From NCBI GenBank assembly GCA_965267335.1, contig OZ253953.1, positions 558,001 to 622,000 on the forward strand: a DNA stretch of 64,000 nt. The letters run 5' to 3'. The position numbers and the translations under genes are program-made. The stretch is from G965267335 sp965267335. Lineage in GTDB: Bacteria > Bacteroidota > Bacteroidia > Cytophagales > JAAEPT01. A model generated the notes under the pieces. That model saw nothing but the letters and a program-made list of their open reading frames with translations. It was not told where the DNA came from and made no database searches. Below, piece after piece: positions 62,464-64,000 of the stretch (position 1 is the stretch's first letter; every line of letters begins with the position of its first letter).

Positions 62464-64000
62464 TGATAGTATTACGAAAAATAGGATTAAGTCTGATGAT
62501 GTTTATCTCTTTAGTGGAGGCTCATGGTCAGCATACGGTTTTTTATTCAGGCTTAGGCCGGGCAGAAATCAGCAAGGATGTGATGAATGAAGAAGCAGAG
62601 TTTTTGAAGGATGACTCTACTTCTGATAAACGAGATTTGAATGGTCGATTCATCTTTGATCTTGGCGTAAATGTAGAACCCAATGACAAACTAAGAGCTT
62701 TAGCATTATTGAGGGTAACAAACGAGTTTGGTGGATTTTATAGCCAGGGAAGTGCTCTTGAGTTTCGTCAAATAAAGATTGAAGGATTGATTGGAGATAA
62801 AGTTAATTATCAGATCGGTGATATTGACCTTAAGCTTACGGAGTATACATTGATTAATAATCAAGAGATTTACAATGAGTTCGAGTCTGATATCTTTAGT
62901 ATAAGAAGGGAGGTGACCAGTTATGAGAATTTTAACGTAGATGATTACTGGAGGCTACAAGGTCTTCAAACAAATGGAACCCTATTATTCGACAGAGTAT
63001 TGCAATCGGCTGATTTGAATGTTTTTGGAACCCGGATTCGAAAAAATGACTATTCAACTACACCGGATAGAATTATGGGAGGTGGAAGTATTAATCTTAA
63101 ACAAAGTGATAGAATAGAAATTGGCGGAAATTTACTGGCAATATCTGATGTCGTAGGTACAGTTCCGGATACAACTGTTGATTATTCTAATACCGTGCTG
63201 ACCGGAGATTATAGAGTTGGTGTTATTTCCAAGGAGAATATTGGTCTTGATTTGGTCGGTGAAGTAGGTATTGGTTACTATGATTATCACAAGATTGCTG
63301 CTGACCAGCGACAAAGAAGTGATGATTATTTCTACGACCTGGGACTTAAGGGAAAATACAAAGATTTCAATTTCAGTGCTGATTATCGATACGTAGGACC
63401 CAGGTACTACAGCCCTGGCGCACAAACGATGAGATTAGATAATAGCTTGTCACCCTCTTTGTTTCCAACGGGGTTAGGTGGCGCAACAAACAGAGCTGTT
63501 GGACTGTATGATCGTTTTGCCGATCTGAACCTATATAATCAGTCAATTAGTCCTACTTTGATGACAATAGCTTCTCAATACAATAACGTTACACCATATG
63601 GTAAAGCGACTCCAAACCGTCAGGGATTGACAGTTAATGTAAGTAAAGGAAACAGGGATTCAACTTATTATGCTGCTCTTACTTCAAATATTCTTACCGA
63701 AGCGATTGGTGTAGGTCAACAGGAGAAGAGGAATTTCTTTGCGCTCTATGGAGGAACAAAGGTTGCTTTAAACAAGCTAATAGGAACGGATCAGAACTTC
63801 GATGTGAAACTTGGCTTTAAAATGGAAAGTACAACTAGGGCGGGGGCCGCAGAAGTGGACCTGAATAGTTTTTTGTTTGATGCAGGCGTAAGCTATGAGT
63901 TGGTTAACAAGCTTGACCTGGTCGTTGGCTACAAATCTCTCAAAGCGAGTGGAAGAGAATTTAGTTCAGAATGGAATGATTTTAATGAAATCCAGGTATA
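62463..64000 (+). CDS. Outer-membrane beta-barrel-like protein, 3' end outside the window
   Basis: ATG 62463 overlaps the previous stop (TGATG) and the frame is open to the window end (512 codons). A signal peptide (IGLSLMMFISLVEAHGQ) is followed by alternating hydrophobic and polar strands (RALALLRVTNEFGGFY, INLKQSDRIEIGGNLLAIS, GVSYELVNKLDLVVGYKSL) typical of barrels. No named family is recognised. Translational coupling suggests that it works with the CBM-barrel protein before it. Confidence 0.75.
   Translation, partial: MIVLRKIGLSLMMFISLVEAHGQHTVFYSGLGRAEISKDVMNEEAEFLKDDSTSDKRDLNGRFIFDLGVNVEPNDKLRALALLRVTNEFGGFYSQGSALEFRQIKIEGLIGDKVNYQIGDIDLKLTEYTLINNQEIYNEFESDIFSIRREVTSYENFNVDDYWRLQGLQTNGTLLFDRVLQSADLNVFGTRIRKNDYSTTPDRIMGGGSINLKQSDRIEIGGNLLAISDVVGTVPDTTVDYSNTVLTGDYRVGVISKENIGLDLVGEVGIGYYDYHKIAADQRQRSDDYFYDLGLKGKYKDFNFSADYRYVGPRYYSPGAQTMRLDNSLSPSLFPTGLGGATNRAVGLYDRFADLNLYNQSISPTLMTIASQYNNVTPYGKATPNRQGLTVNVSKGNRDSTYYAALTSNILTEAIGVGQQEKRNFFALYGGTKVALNKLIGTDQNFDVKLGFKMESTTRAGAAEVDLNSFLFDAGVSYELVNKLDLVVGYKSLKASGREFSSEWNDFNEIQV

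Overview
The window looks like chromosomal DNA of a member of the Bacteroidota, probably a Cytophagales-type marine or soil bacterium. The evidence is several secreted proteins with type IX secretion (T9SS) C-terminal sorting domains of both type A and type B, OmpA-family lipid or periplasmic proteins, Bacteroidota-style promoters (TTTG, about 20 bp, TAnnTTTG), weak use of Shine-Dalgarno sites, and an AT-rich composition. No rRNA, CRISPR array, transposase or integrase gene was seen.

Layout. 0-8.7 kb: end of a T9SS protein, a Gfo/Idh/MocA oxidoreductase, tRNA-Leu and tRNA-Gly, a SpoIIE-type phosphatase, and a plus-strand run with a glycosyltransferase, an arginase, an epimerase-like protein and an OmpA protein. 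8.7-24.5 kb: a long minus-strand block with an acyl-CoA synthetase, a TPR protein, then a lipoprotein / methyltransferase / mnmG / ybeY / anti-sigma-type kinase / DUF4175-type block, an oligopeptide-binding lipoprotein and exonuclease III. This block holds two ParB-type parS palindromes beside mnmG and, 4.5 kb away, a 400-bp AT-rich gap with an abrupt G-over-C skew and several DnaA-box-like 9-mers. Together these suggest the chromosomal origin region. 24.7-30.6 kb: a MarR regulator with a duplicated operator, followed by a fadN-fadA-fadE type beta-oxidation operon.

30.6-39.5 kb is an accessory region. An AbiEi/AbiEii toxin-antitoxin pair sits between two 292-bp near-identical direct repeats. 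Next come palindromic sites that behave like integron attC sites: each candidate cassette starts with a GTT-core whose complement recurs at the start of its own 3' palindrome. One such cassette carries a 442-residue membrane-anchored protein. Then follow a hemopexin-repeat / metallophosphoesterase lipoprotein that seems to have lost its start codon, a GltS transporter, and a RhuM gene interrupted by a DUF3024 gene.

39.5-64 kb is rich in secreted and surface proteins: a DUF4434 T9SS protein, an 1877-residue FG-GAP/T9SS type B protein, a GT4 glycosyltransferase, OmpA-discoidin paralogues, a TerB-like protein, an OmpH/Skp-like protein, a flavoprotein disulfide-reductase homologue without the redox cysteines, a GH5-like hydrolase with a T9SS partner, and two outer-membrane proteins, the last cut by the window end. 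Two intergenic loci here (41.4 and 49.4 kb) share an unusual layout: ATCGTTYAC direct repeats, a GTATAT-N4-GTATAT element, an 11-codon ORF ending IFNK(V/I)IF, and an intrinsic terminator. I consider this and the attC-like cassettes the most likely undescribed elements in the window.
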